NCBI RefSeq assembly: GCF_005222205.1
Contig: NZ_CP032347.1
Location: 735,001-799,000, forward strand
DNA length: 64,000 nucleotides
DNA from: Azospirillum brasilense
Lineage (GTDB): Bacteria; Pseudomonadota; Alphaproteobacteria; Azospirillales; Azospirillaceae
Direction: 5' to 3'
Position numbers and translations under genes: made by a program. Within the stretch, counting starts at the first letter, position 1. Each line of letters begins with the position of its first letter. This document shows, in pieces, positions 51,487-59,991 of this stretch. The notes beneath the pieces are model-generated. The model was given only the letters and a program-made list of their open reading frames with translations, had not been told where the DNA came from and ran no database searches.

Positions 51487-52665
51487 TCATCCCTGGACGG
51501 CGACTCCCTCCGGTTGCAGCCCGGCGGTCTCGGGCAGCGTGTTGTGCATCAGGAAGCTGGCGTCGCCGTCGCCCATGGTCAGCAGCCAGTTGCCGCGGTC
51601 GGCGAAGGCGTCCCGATCGATGCCGGCGTCCGGCCCGGCGTGCGCCATCACCCGCACCGGGAAGCCGACGCGGTCGGGCACCTTCATCATGCCCATGGCG
51701 AGGAAGGTCCGCTCCGCCCGCGTGTTCAGCGTCCGGCAGATCAGCGCGGTCGCGCGCTCCGTCGCGGCGATGCGCAGGGTGTGGCTCAACAGAACCCACA
51801 GCCATTTCGGCTCGCACAGGTAATCGACGATGGCGAGGCAGGGCTCCTTGCGCCAGGTCTCGCGGCGCAGGACGACATAGCCCAGCGGCTCGCCCCCGCG
51901 CGTCAGGATGAAGCGGCGGTAGTCCGAGGCGCAGGGGATCGCGTCGTAGCGCCAGCGCAGATGCGTCAGGTCGCGCAGCGCGATCAGCGGGTAATGCGGG
52001 GAAGCGCGTCGCCAGATGGCGTCGGCCCGCCCATCGAACCGCCCGATCTCCTCGAACCGCGCGCCGGTCGCCCGGCTCAGCAGGTGGCCGCCGATCCGTG
52101 CTCCGTGCAGGGCCGGCCCGGCGATCGTGCCGAGGGTCCGCATGCGGCCCTGGAGCGACGACGCCTCCAGGCAGCGCCGCGTGTCCAGCGGGAAGACGTA
52201 GGCGGGCAGGGCGCCGATGTCGATCCAGCCGGCCTTGCTGTAGGCCTTGTAGGCGGAGTCCGAGATGTGGATGGCCATCGCCAGAGGGCGGCTGTCGAGT
52301 TGCGCTTCCGCCAGGGGCGTGAAGGCGCCGCGCATCCGCCATTCCGGCAGGACCATCAGGCTGTTGGCCCAGGAGGCCGGGATTTCCCGGTCCTGCGCCT
52401 TCAGGCGGAAGGGAATCCCGCATTGCTGGCCGACGATCTGGCCCTGGCGCTTGCACACCCAGACCTGCGGCCCGTCCGCGTCCCGGTCGGGCACCTCGTC
52501 GAAGAGCCAGCGGTTGTAGGCCTCGTCCACCTGCCAGACCCGTTCCCCGAACATCTTGCGCTGGAAGCCCCGCAGCTCCCCCTTGTCGGAAGCGTCGAAG
52601 CGGAAAACGGTTTTCTTCAGCCGGTCGGTGATCGACTGACCGACGGTGCTGCTGCTGGTGCTCAC
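51487..52665 (-). CDS. GNAT-like acyltransferase associated with polysaccharide synthesis
   Basis: The 392-residue protein has a GNAT-type fold pattern: QIVGQQCGIPFRLKAQDREI then NSLMVLPEWRMRGAFTPLAEA, corresponding to the acyl-CoA-binding strand and helix. The second half (RGGEPLGYVVLRRETW, then LSHTLRIAATERATALICRT) looks like a further GNAT domain. Such proteins often occur in exopolysaccharide loci and may add acyl groups to sugars. No signal peptide is present. It is the last gene of a three-gene run with the small membrane protein and the beta-helix protein, 69 bases downstream of the latter. The exact substrate is unknown. Confidence 0.7.
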   Translation of the reverse strand: MSTSSSTVGQSITDRLKKTVFRFDASDKGELRGFQRKMFGERVWQVDEAYNRWLFDEVPDRDADGPQVWVCKRQGQIVGQQCGIPFRLKAQDREIPASWANSLMVLPEWRMRGAFTPLAEAQLDSRPLAMAIHISDSAYKAYSKAGWIDIGALPAYVFPLDTRRCLEASSLQGRMRTLGTIAGPALHGARIGGHLLSRATGARFEEIGRFDGRADAIWRRASPHYPLIALRDLTHLRWRYDAIPCASDYRRFILTRGGEPLGYVVLRRETWRKEPCLAIVDYLCEPKWLWVLLSHTLRIAATERATALICRTLNTRAERTFLAMGMMKVPDRVGFPVRVMAHAGPDAGIDRDAFADRGNWLLTMGDGDASFLMHNTLPETAGLQPEGVAVQG

Positions 52666-52734
52666 ATGCCCCCCCTTGTTCGAACGCGCCGTTCCCTTGG
52701 CCGGCCCGCGGCTCGCCCGCGGACGTCGCCAAGG

Positions 52735-53946
52735 TCAGCGCACGGATTCCGGCCGCATTCCGGATGCTTCCTGCACGGTTCCTCCTGGCTGTTGGATCAC
52801 GGTCGCCCCGGTCCGGGATTCGGCCCTGTTTTCGGCCTTGGCGTCGTTGCTGACCCGGTTGCCGGTGACGGCCTTGTCGATGCTGTCGGCGATGATGATG
52901 GCGGCCCGCTTGCCGTTGCGGTGGAAGACGTTGTCGCGCAGTTCCAGCGTGATCGAGCCGTTGCCCTTCTGGTGCTGCAGGACGCCGCCGTTGTTGTCGT
53001 AGAACTCGTTGTCGTAGACCCGGTAGGTCACGTCGATCCCGCGGTTCTGGCCGAGCGAGAGGCCCGCGTCGGCGTTGCGGAAGATGACGTTGCGGTAGAT
53101 CTCGGTGCTGGACTTGGCCAGGATGCCGGCGCCGCGCGGGTTGTCGTGGATCAGATTGTCGTGGATCTTCAGCGCGCTGCCGGCCTGCCCCTGGTCGTGG
53201 TAGAGGCCGTGGGAGCGGCCCTCGCCGCCGTTGACGCCGTTGTTGAAGACCCGGTTGTGGGCGATCTCGCCGGTCCGGATGCGCCCGTTCCAGCCGGAAT
53301 AGACGCCGCCGTCCTTGCGCCAGCCGTTGTCGGCGATGGTGTTGCGCGTGATGACCTGGTCGGTGTTGTCCGCGGCGTAATGCACGATCCCGTAGGCGCC
53401 GTTGCCGGTGATGGCCGACCCGTCGATCCGCAGCCCATCCGACGTGCCCTGTACGACGATTCCGGAGCCGCCGTTGCCCGCGACGGTCACGTTCGTCACC
53501 GACACGTTGCGCGCCCTGGGACCCAGCAGCAGGCCGGTGTCGGCCGCGCCGGTGATGGTCAGCCCGTCGAAGGCGACGTTCGTCCGCCCGTTCAGGCTGA
53601 CCGCGACCGACGCGCCCCGCGCGTCGATCACCGGGGCGTCGCCCTTGCCATAGGCGCCGTAGGTGATCGGCCGGTCGGTGGTGCCGGAGGAGGAGGCCAG
53701 GAGGCTGCCGCGCCAGCTCTCCCCGCGCTCGAACAGCACGCGGCTGCCCGGCGGGAAAGCCGTGGCGTTCACCTTGTCCAGCGACTTCCACGCCTCCTTC
53801 GGGCCGCGGCCCGACCGGCGGTCGTCGCCGTCCGTGGCGTCGACGTAGAAGACCGGCGCGTCATCCGCGGTCCGGCGCGCGCTGACGAGCAGCGACGGCG
53901 CGGCGGGACGCTCGATGGCGGGGGGAGGCGGGGGCAGGTGATCCAT
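52735..53946 (-). CDS. Right-handed parallel beta-helix protein (short paralogue)
   Basis: The 403-residue protein is a parallel beta-helix of the pectate-lyase/epimerase superfamily. After a proline-rich start, VFYVDATDGDDRRSGRGPKEAW opens the domain, followed by many short G-N-x-I and N-x-F/V repeats such as NTIADNGWRKDGG, SHGLYHDQGQAGSALKIHDN and GAGILAKSSTEIYRN. The whole domain is strongly similar, stretch by stretch, to the C-terminal half of the 718-residue protein at 57236. No signal peptide is visible. A lyase, hydrolase or C5-epimerase acting on the locus polysaccharide is plausible; catalytic residues cannot be assigned by eye. The GNAT-like gene follows. Confidence 0.85.
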   Translation of the reverse strand: MDHLPPPPPAIERPAAPSLLVSARRTADDAPVFYVDATDGDDRRSGRGPKEAWKSLDKVNATAFPPGSRVLFERGESWRGSLLASSSGTTDRPITYGAYGKGDAPVIDARGASVAVSLNGRTNVAFDGLTITGAADTGLLLGPRARNVSVTNVTVAGNGGSGIVVQGTSDGLRIDGSAITGNGAYGIVHYAADNTDQVITRNTIADNGWRKDGGVYSGWNGRIRTGEIAHNRVFNNGVNGGEGRSHGLYHDQGQAGSALKIHDNLIHDNPRGAGILAKSSTEIYRNVIFRNADAGLSLGQNRGIDVTYRVYDNEFYDNNGGVLQHQKGNGSITLELRDNVFHRNGKRAAIIIADSIDKAVTGNRVSNDAKAENRAESRTGATVIQQPGGTVQEASGMRPESVR

Positions 53947-53965
53947 GGGTCCAGCTCGCGCGGCC

Positions 53966-54169
53966 TTAGAGAGCGACGCGGATCAGCGCGTAGGCGAGGC
54001 CCCAGGCCGCCAGCGCGCAGCCGGTGCACAGCAAGGCCCAGCCGGCCCGCTGGAGATCGAGCATCGGGGGGGCGACGCGGTCCGTCGCCGTCGGGGCGGC
54101 GTCCGCCGGCAGGACGTCCGCAACCCCACCCAGCAGGTTCGGGCTGGCCGGCGTGGCTTGCTCGATCAT
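53966..54169 (-). CDS. Small membrane protein, 67 residues
   Basis: The protein (MIEQATPASPNLLGGVADV...) has a polar N-terminal half and one hydrophobic helix near the C-terminus (WALLCTGCALAAWGLAYALI). GAGGAG lies about eight bases before ATG 54169, supporting translation; the longer frame to 54289 has no such site. It stands 19 bases before the beta-helix gene and probably shares its transcript. It may anchor or help to export that protein, which itself lacks a signal. Function unknown. Confidence 0.65.
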   Translation of the reverse strand: MIEQATPASPNLLGGVADVLPADAAPTATDRVAPPMLDLQRAGWALLCTGCALAAWGLAYALIRVAL

Positions 54170-54462
54170 GGCGATCTCCTCGGGGGGGGCCGATAAGCGG
54201 AGGACCCGCCGACCAAAACCGCAGCGTGTCCCTATTGCGGTATTTTGTGTTACGTCGCGGACAAATAAAGGGAAATGAAAAGGGATCACGCTTAAGCGAT
54301 CCGCGTACGATAAGGGGGCATTCCAAAGGGAGGAATAGGCCTTCTCTTTGGAATTGCCGAGACATCATCGCTCGGAATGCATATGAAAAGGGCATGAACT
54401 CCCTCCCCCGCGGTGGGAGAGGGAGCCATTCATAAGCCGGACCGCTTATCCGGCGAGACCAC
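54170..54462. promoter_or_regulatory. Promoter region of the beta-helix operon with inverted repeats; no gene
   Basis: The gap contains an AT-rich stretch (54230-54300). The palindrome CGCTTAAGCG lies at 54289-54298, flanked by GGATCA and ATCC. ATTCCAAAG at 54320-54328 and CTTTGGAAT at 54346-54354 form a perfect 9-bp inverted repeat with a 17-base spacer. A GC-rich hairpin (CTCCCTC/GAGGGAG, about 54400-54426) is related to the dispersed repeats. The inverted repeats are candidate operators for the minus-strand operon starting at 54169. Confidence 0.55.
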
Positions 54463-55503
54463 TCACCCGGCGAGAGCGCGCTTCAGGTTGCCGGCGCCGC
54501 CGCGCAGCAGGCGCTTGACGAGCTGCTGTCTGGCGGGGGCCGGACCGTTCTCGAAGCAAATCCGCTGGATGCGCCGCTGCGGACCGCCGCGGCGCGGCCA
54601 GGAGGTACCGAAGGTGAGGTCGACGCCGCTGCCGTACAGCTCGCCGAACAGCGAGTCGTGCAGCCCCTCGTCCGAATAGGGGAAGGCGAAGGAGCCGCAG
54701 CCGGGGCCGAACAGCTCCCGGATGCCGGCGACGCTGCCCGTCACCTCCTCCTTCCGCTGCTCCGGCGTCAGCAGACGGTGGTTGGGATGGTCGAAACCGT
54801 GGGCGCCGATCGACACGCCCTCCGCCATCAGGTCGGTGATCTCGTCGCGGGTCAGGTAAGGCCGTTGCGTCGCCAGGAAGCCGGCCGTGTCGAACTCCAG
54901 CACGGTGGCGATCTCGTCCAGCACGGCGCGCTGGTGCCAGCTCACCTTCATGACGCCCGCGGCCGGATCGGCGGCTATGGCGCCGGCCCGCGCCAGGGTG
55001 GCGGCGCAGACGGCGCGGCGGGGATCGGCCTCGGGCAGCCGGCTCAGCCGCTCCGCCAGAAGGCTCGCCTTGTGCCGGTAGAACAGCGTCCCGTTGTCGA
55101 GGAAGTTCAGGTTGAGATACAGCGCCGGACGGATGCCCTTGCGGCGCAGGATGGGCATCGCCACCTCCGCGACCTCGCGCATGCCGTCGTCGAAGGTGAC
55201 CAGCAGCGACGGCCGGCGGATCTCCGGCCCGCCCATGGCCGACCCGGTGACCGTGGGCAGGTCCGTCGGCTCGAAGTGCTTCAGGAGGAAATCAAGGTCC
55301 TCCGTGAACTCCTTGGGCGTGCGGGGGCGGTAGATGTGCTTCAGATGGTCCGGCACCGTGTCGCAGACGGCGTGGTAGACGACGGCCAGCACCGGGCTGC
55401 CATAGGCGTGATGGCAGGCGGTCCCCAACGGGTTGCGCAGCGTGTCCACCCACCGGAGCCGCCGGCCCAGCCCGCCACCGGAAATCACGTCGGCAACGCT
55501 CAT
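54463..55503 (-). CDS. Polysaccharide deacetylase (NodB-homology) family protein
   Basis: The 346-residue protein has the carbohydrate esterase 4 signature: LLVTFDDGMREVAEVAMPIL (TFDDG, with the metal aspartates), GAHGFDHPNHRLLT (H-x3-H-like metal ligands) and GSFAFPYSDEGLHD. It lacks a clear signal peptide and a long insert separates the motifs (about 115-200), as in larger family members. It would remove acetyl groups from amino sugars in the exopolysaccharide, which fits the UDP-N-acetylhexosamine dehydrogenase in the cluster. It follows the glycosyltransferase at 55542 with a 38-base gap on the same strand. Confidence 0.87.
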   Translation of the reverse strand: MSVADVISGGGLGRRLRWVDTLRNPLGTACHHAYGSPVLAVVYHAVCDTVPDHLKHIYRPRTPKEFTEDLDFLLKHFEPTDLPTVTGSAMGGPEIRRPSLLVTFDDGMREVAEVAMPILRRKGIRPALYLNLNFLDNGTLFYRHKASLLAERLSRLPEADPRRAVCAATLARAGAIAADPAAGVMKVSWHQRAVLDEIATVLEFDTAGFLATQRPYLTRDEITDLMAEGVSIGAHGFDHPNHRLLTPEQRKEEVTGSVAGIRELFGPGCGSFAFPYSDEGLHDSLFGELYGSGVDLTFGTSWPRRGGPQRRIQRICFENGPAPARQQLVKRLLRGGAGNLKRALAG

Positions 55504-55541
55504 TCATGTCCTCCCGCGGAGAAGAGTCAGAGGGCAGAGGG

Positions 55542-56480
55542 TCAGAGGGCGTCCGCGCCATCGGGAGCGAGGCGCTTGGGCTGCATCATGGCGCTGTGGA
55601 TCCGGGCCATGGCCTGCGCCTCGGTCGGCGTGCGGACCAAGCGGTACAGCATCCTCTTCAGGCCCGGCGGCGTCAGCCGGAAGCCGATCTGAAGGGAGGC
55701 GGTCGCCAGGAACTCCGAGTTGGTCAGGAAGCCCGACCGCCAGCACCAGACCCGGAAGGCCCATTCGTTGACGGCGTAGCGCAGCCCGCCACGGCGGACG
55801 CGCTGGGCCATGCTGGTGCGGAAGAGGAGAAGCGCCTCCTGCACCGTCTCCATGCGCGCCCCGGCCTGGAGCAGGCGGACATACAGGTCGTAGTCCTCCA
55901 GATTGCCGAAGCAGGAGCGGTAGCCGCCGATGGCGGTCAGCGCCCGCCGCCGCACCATCATGGTGGGGTGCGACAGGACGCAGTGCCATTTCATGCCCTG
56001 GCTGATCTCTTCGTGCGTCTCCGGGCTGCGCTTCACGCAGGTGATGACGCCGGGGTCCTGCTCGAACTCCGCGTGCCAGGAGAAGGACGCGTCCAGCGCC
56101 CCCTGCTCGGCGAAGGCGCGCGCCTGCGTCTCGAAGCGGTGGGGCAGGCAGATGTCGTCGCTGTCCATGCGGGCCACCAGATAGCCCGTGCAATATTGCA
56201 GGCCATCGTTCAGCGCGCGGGCCAAGCCCCCCTGGTTGCGCCGCCGCACCACCACAAGCCGGCAGGCGTTGGACGCCTGATAGCGGGCGATGACCTTCTC
56301 CTGCTCCTCCCCGATCCGTCCATCGACCACCAGCACGCATTCGCGCGGGAGAAGCGTCTGGGTATAGACGCTCTCCAGCGCGGCCTGAAGGTTGTCCGCC
56401 TTCTCGCCGGCGTAGGTGGCCATAAGCACGCTGATCGATTGAGTGTCCCGACCGTCCCTCGGTCCGCTCACGTGATTCAT
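55542..56480 (-). CDS. Glycosyltransferase family 2
   Basis: The 312-residue enzyme starts MNHVSGPRDGRDTQSISVLM; the GT-A fold begins SVLMATYAGEKADNLQAALESV. The metal site is ARMDSDDICLPHRFE (DSDD). GNLEDYDLYVRLLQAGA is the ED acceptor motif. ATG 56480 follows GGAGACCAGGT. It belongs to the exopolysaccharide locus and is the first gene of the pair with the deacetylase. The sugar is not predictable. Confidence 0.9.
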   Translation of the reverse strand: MNHVSGPRDGRDTQSISVLMATYAGEKADNLQAALESVYTQTLLPRECVLVVDGRIGEEQEKVIARYQASNACRLVVVRRRNQGGLARALNDGLQYCTGYLVARMDSDDICLPHRFETQARAFAEQGALDASFSWHAEFEQDPGVITCVKRSPETHEEISQGMKWHCVLSHPTMMVRRRALTAIGGYRSCFGNLEDYDLYVRLLQAGARMETVQEALLLFRTSMAQRVRRGGLRYAVNEWAFRVWCWRSGFLTNSEFLATASLQIGFRLTPPGLKRMLYRLVRTPTEAQAMARIHSAMMQPKRLAPDGADAL

Positions 56481-57235
56481 ACCTGGTCTCCACCCCTCTT
56501 GTCGTGGCGACGCGGACGGCGTCCGGCGGTCCAGTCCTCGGGCGATGCCGGAGAACCGGACCACGGACACCGCGGCCCAGGGAATGGAGGCGAGTGCGTG
56601 CCGCCCACAGCCCCGCGTCCGCGGCACGCGCGCGGAAGCGGTTTCGGCGTTCCTTCCCCGGTGGCCGTCGGTCCGGCGCCTCTGCGGCGCCGGCCGTCCC
56701 GTCCTTGTCGTCGTTTTCAGTGCCGTTCTTGCCCTGCCTCGTCCCTTTCCTGGTCGGTTCTGCGGGGGCCTCCCTCCGGTCCGCATCCCGGACGAGCACA
56801 CCCCTGGCCGTCGTATCGGCCGGTGCCGATGCACGCATAGGCACGGAATAGGTCTGTGGACGCTATCAAAGGGCGGATGGCGGGTAAACCTACATAAAGT
56901 GCAAGATAAATATCCCCTTCGCAGCGTCCCAAAGGGAAAGCTGTCTGCCACTTTGGTCGATTGAGGAGAAAGTGGGGGATGCCGCGCGTCTATTGAAGAA
57001 ATAACGGCTGACTGCCATGAAACGCAGGGAAACGCGGATGAATTCCAGCATCCAGCATTCCGCAGACCGGCAGCCTATTGTGCAATGCACAAGAAAATCG
57101 GGGCCATAGATGAGCCCGGAGGGTCCGCCTGGCCAATCTTTACGGCTTCGTGTCGGATCCGCCAGGCGGAAACGCCAACGCCCGGCCACAAGGGGCCGGG
57201 CGCGGACGTTGCCGAAGGGGCGGAACCGCCGATCG
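56481..57235. other. 755-base intergenic region; no supported gene
   Basis: Frames of up to about 140 codons exist here on both strands, but they lack ribosome sites and family similarity and look like chance frames in GC-rich DNA. The half nearer 57000 is less GC-rich. A hairpin at about 57178-57201 (CGCCCGGCC and GGCCGGGCG) lies just beyond the stop of the beta-helix gene at 57236 and may end that minus-strand transcript. The promoter of the glycosyltransferase operon (start 56480) must lie in this region but was not pinpointed. Confidence 0.6.
57178..57201 (-). terminator. Hairpin after the large beta-helix gene
   Basis: CGCCCGGCC pairs with GGCCGGGCG around a short ACAAGG-type loop, about 35 bases beyond the stop at 57236. 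The sequence following on the minus strand (TTGGCGTTTCC) has only a weak T-run. Confidence 0.5.
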
Positions 57236-59392
57236 TCAGATGATCGGGTTGGCCTTGGAGACCGTGGAGATGGTGTTGTTGGTCACCGTCTGCTTGATGC
57301 TGTCGGCGATGTTGATCGCCGCACGGCCGTTGTTGTTGTAGAAGGTGTTGTCGTACAGGCTCAGCGTGATCGACCCGCTGCCCTTCAGGTGCTCCAGGAT
57401 GCCGCCGTTGTTGTTGAAGATCTCGTTGCCGTAGATCTTGTAGGTGACGTTGGTGCTCTGGTTCTGGCCGATCGAGATGCCGACGTTCGAGTTGCCGTAG
57501 ATCGTGTTGTTGTAGATCTCGGTGCTCGACTTGGCGAGGATGCCGGCGCCGCGCGGGTTCGAGTAGATCACGTTGTCGTGGATCTTCAGCGTGCTGTTGG
57601 CCTGGCTGTGGTCGTGGTACAGGCCATGCGACCGGCCGTCGCCGCCGCCGCTGCCGTTGTTGAAGATCGTGTTGCCGGCGATCTCGCCGCTCAGGATGCG
57701 GCCGTTCCAGCCCGAATACACCGCATCGGTCCGCCAGCCGTTGTCGCTGATGATGTTGTTGGTGAAGTACTGGTTGGCGTTGTCGGCGGAGTAGTGGACG
57801 AGGCCGTAACCGCCGTTGCCGTCGATCGTGGAATGATCGATGCGCAGGTTGTTGGACGTCCCGCTGATCACCACGCCCGAACCGCGGTTGTCGATGATCT
57901 GGGAGTTGGTGACCTTCACGTTGTTGGCGCCGCCGTTGAGCAGCAGGCCGGTGTCGTTCGAACCCGTCATCGTCAGGTTGTCGAACGTGATGTTGTCCTT
58001 GTTGTTCAGGCTGACCGCGAAGCTGGCGCCGCTCTTGGCCTTGATGACCGGATCGGCGCCGGTGCCGTAGGCGCCGTAGATGATCGGCTTGTCGGCGGTG
58101 CCGGAGGTCGAGACCAGCAGGCTGTCGGTCCAGGTCTCGCCGCGCTCGAACAGGACCAGCGAGCCGGCGGCGAAGTTGGTCGCGTTCACCTTGGCCAGCG
58201 ACTTCCAGGCCTGGTTCGGGTTGTTGCCCGAGTTGCTGTCGTTGCCGTGCGTCGCGTCGATGTAGAAGACCTGCGAGGCCGGGGTCGCCGGGTAATCCGA
58301 CGTGCCGCCGCTCGGGTTCGACGGGGCGGGCGGGGCCGTCGGCGTGGTCGGCGTGGTGGGGGTGGTCGGCGTGGTCGGCGTCGTGGTCGAGGAGGGGAAG
58401 AACTCCTTCGGCGCGGCGACGACCAGAGTGCCGTCCCACCACATGCCGGACTGGCCCTTGACCACGTCCTTACCGTCCAGCGCGCCCTTGTCATAGGTGA
58501 CGGAGGCGTCGGTCGGATTGACGGCGTTGCCGTTGATGGTGATCTTGTTGACGATCAGGTTGCGGTCCTGACCGTTCGCCACGCCATCGTTGTCGTACTG
58601 GATCTGGACCTTGTGGGCCTGACCGGGGGCGATGTCGGCAGTGAAGCTGTAGTCCTTGGCGGCGGTGCCGGCGGAACCCTCGCCGATGACCTTGCCGTCC
58701 ACCATCACCTTGAAGTGCGGGGCGACGCCGCCCGCCACGTTGCCGGCGGCGTTGACGACGATCTTCGTCGCACCGGTCACCGCCTCGGCCGTCGCGGCGG
58801 GGAAGAACTCCTTCGGCGCGGCAACGACCAGCGTGCCGTCCCACCACATGCCGGACTGGCCCTTGACCACGTCCTTGCCGTCCAGCGCGCCCTTGTCGTA
58901 GGTCACGGACGGGTCGGTCGCGTCGAGCGCGTGGCCGTTGATGGTGATCTTGTTGACGATCAGGTTGCGGTCCTGACCGTTCGCCACGCCGTCGTTGTCG
59001 TACTGGATCTGGATCTTGTGCGCCTGATCCGCCGTGACGTTGGCGTTGAAGGTGAAGTCCTTGGCGTCGGTGCCCGCGGAGCCTTCACCGATGACCTTGC
59101 CGTCCACCATCACCTTGAAGTGCGGGGCGATGCCGCCCGCCACGTTGCCGGCGGCGTTGATGACGATCTTCGTGGCGTTGTCCGCGGTCGCGGCGGCGTC
59201 GGCCAGGGCCAGCGGCTGCGCGCTCTGCAGGGCCTGCGCCTGGAGGAGGGAGGCCGGCGTCGCGAAGGGATCGGCGGTGGACACAGCGGTCTCGCTGATG
59301 GTCAGATGCGCCGTGTCGGCGCCGAGATCACCGGCGTAGTTGGTGTGGTCGGTCAGATCCTGATGATGAAGGTCGATACCCAGATCGTCCAT
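57236..59392 (-). CDS. Beta-helix protein with two carbohydrate-binding-like modules
   Basis: The 718-residue protein has three parts. After about 75 residues come two near-identical modules of 135 residues (TKIVINAAGNVAGGIAPHFK and TKIVVNAAGNVAGGVAPHFK begin them), which resemble the calcium-dependent xylan-binding CBM60-like group. A Thr/Pro linker (TPTTPTTPTTP) follows near residue 365. The last 330 residues are a parallel beta-helix from QVFYIDATHGNDSNSGNNPN, strongly similar to the protein at 52735. ATG 59392 is preceded by AAGAGAG; the longer frame to 59452 is unsupported. No Sec signal is visible, so a type I or other leaderless route is possible. It is probably a secreted polysaccharide-modifying or matrix protein. 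Confidence 0.83.
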   Translation of the reverse strand: MDDLGIDLHHQDLTDHTNYAGDLGADTAHLTISETAVSTADPFATPASLLQAQALQSAQPLALADAAATADNATKIVINAAGNVAGGIAPHFKVMVDGKVIGEGSAGTDAKDFTFNANVTADQAHKIQIQYDNDGVANGQDRNLIVNKITINGHALDATDPSVTYDKGALDGKDVVKGQSGMWWDGTLVVAAPKEFFPAATAEAVTGATKIVVNAAGNVAGGVAPHFKVMVDGKVIGEGSAGTAAKDYSFTADIAPGQAHKVQIQYDNDGVANGQDRNLIVNKITINGNAVNPTDASVTYDKGALDGKDVVKGQSGMWWDGTLVVAAPKEFFPSSTTTPTTPTTPTTPTTPTAPPAPSNPSGGTSDYPATPASQVFYIDATHGNDSNSGNNPNQAWKSLAKVNATNFAAGSLVLFERGETWTDSLLVSTSGTADKPIIYGAYGTGADPVIKAKSGASFAVSLNNKDNITFDNLTMTGSNDTGLLLNGGANNVKVTNSQIIDNRGSGVVISGTSNNLRIDHSTIDGNGGYGLVHYSADNANQYFTNNIISDNGWRTDAVYSGWNGRILSGEIAGNTIFNNGSGGGDGRSHGLYHDHSQANSTLKIHDNVIYSNPRGAGILAKSSTEIYNNTIYGNSNVGISIGQNQSTNVTYKIYGNEIFNNNGGILEHLKGSGSITLSLYDNTFYNNNGRAAINIADSIKQTVTNNTISTVSKANPII
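58394..59203. repeat. Tandem 405-bp direct repeat inside the beta-helix gene
   Basis: Two in-frame units of 405 bp (about 58394-58798 and 58799-59203) encode the two binding-like modules. Long stretches are nearly identical at the base level, for example around the WWDGTLVVAAPKEFFP segment. This suggests recent duplication or ongoing gene conversion. Confidence 0.85.
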
Positions 59393-59822
59393 GGTCTGCA
59401 CTCTCTTGCTTGTGGGGACGCCACCACGTTGGGTGGCCAGCGGGGCCGGCACGCGGTCGGTGCGTCCCCTTCCTTTCGGTTAGCGTCATCGCCTTTTGGC
59501 TTACCCCTTAAGACTAGCGGCTTCGCTGTGGCCTTAAATGGGACGATTTTAGGATAATAAATCTCAAATGCGTGATATTTGGATCACAGTGAGGCTGATC
59601 CGCACTGGTGGCGCGCGGTCTGCCGCTGCAACCGCGGGGAAAAGCGTCGCCGTCACCCGCCGCGGCGACGGGACTGAACGGCGCGATGCGCAGCCAAGAA
59701 TGGCGGGGCTGCGGACAAAAAGGAGGATGGTTCCGGAATCAGGCCATCCATTGACTCGGGTCAATCCGCCGGGGCCGGTCCGAGCGTAGCCTTCCTCCAT
59801 GCATTGCTAAGGAGAAGGTGAC
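59393..59822. promoter_or_regulatory. 430-base intergenic region upstream of the beta-helix gene
   Basis: The region is AT-richer near 59540-59585 (GATTTTAGGATAATAAATC), which is the best candidate for the minus-strand promoter. Chance frames on both strands have no ribosome site. No repeat or palindrome stood out. Confidence 0.5.
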
Positions 59823-59969
59823 ATGGAGACGATGGTCTTTCTGGTGCTGGCGCTTCTGCTGACCGGCTTCCTGACGGCGCTGTCGGTGCTGGGCATGGCC
59901 ACGCTGCACGCCACGGCGCGGGTCATTCTTCCGGCCCGCCGCTCGGCGGCTCCCGTCCGGGTGTCCTGA
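59823..59969 (+). CDS. Small single-helix membrane peptide, 48 residues
   Basis: The frame METMVFLVLALLLTGFLTAL continues to a stop at 59967-59969. Residues 4-28 form one hydrophobic helix, and the tail is basic (RVILPARRSAAPVRVS). AAGGAG lies about ten bases before ATG 59823, a strong ribosome site. Topology would be N-out or N-in with a positive cytoplasmic tail. It is convergent with the putR-like gene. Function unknown. Confidence 0.6.
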   Translation: METMVFLVLALLLTGFLTALSVLGMATLHATARVILPARRSAAPVRVS

Positions 59970-59991
59970 CCGGGTGCCTATGTGACAGGTG

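Noticed and set aside
56504..56964. Possible small genes in the 755-base gap before the large beta-helix gene
   Set aside because: Frames on both strands overlap, lack ribosome sites and show proline/arginine-rich composition typical of chance frames.
58330..58385. CRISPR-like short repeats
   Set aside because: The repeats are contiguous GGTCGGCGTG-type units encoding a Thr/Pro linker, with no spacers.
57110..59557. 815-codon plus-strand open frame opposite the large beta-helix gene
   Set aside because: It is a valine/aspartate-rich mirror of the repeated minus-strand gene without a ribosome site.
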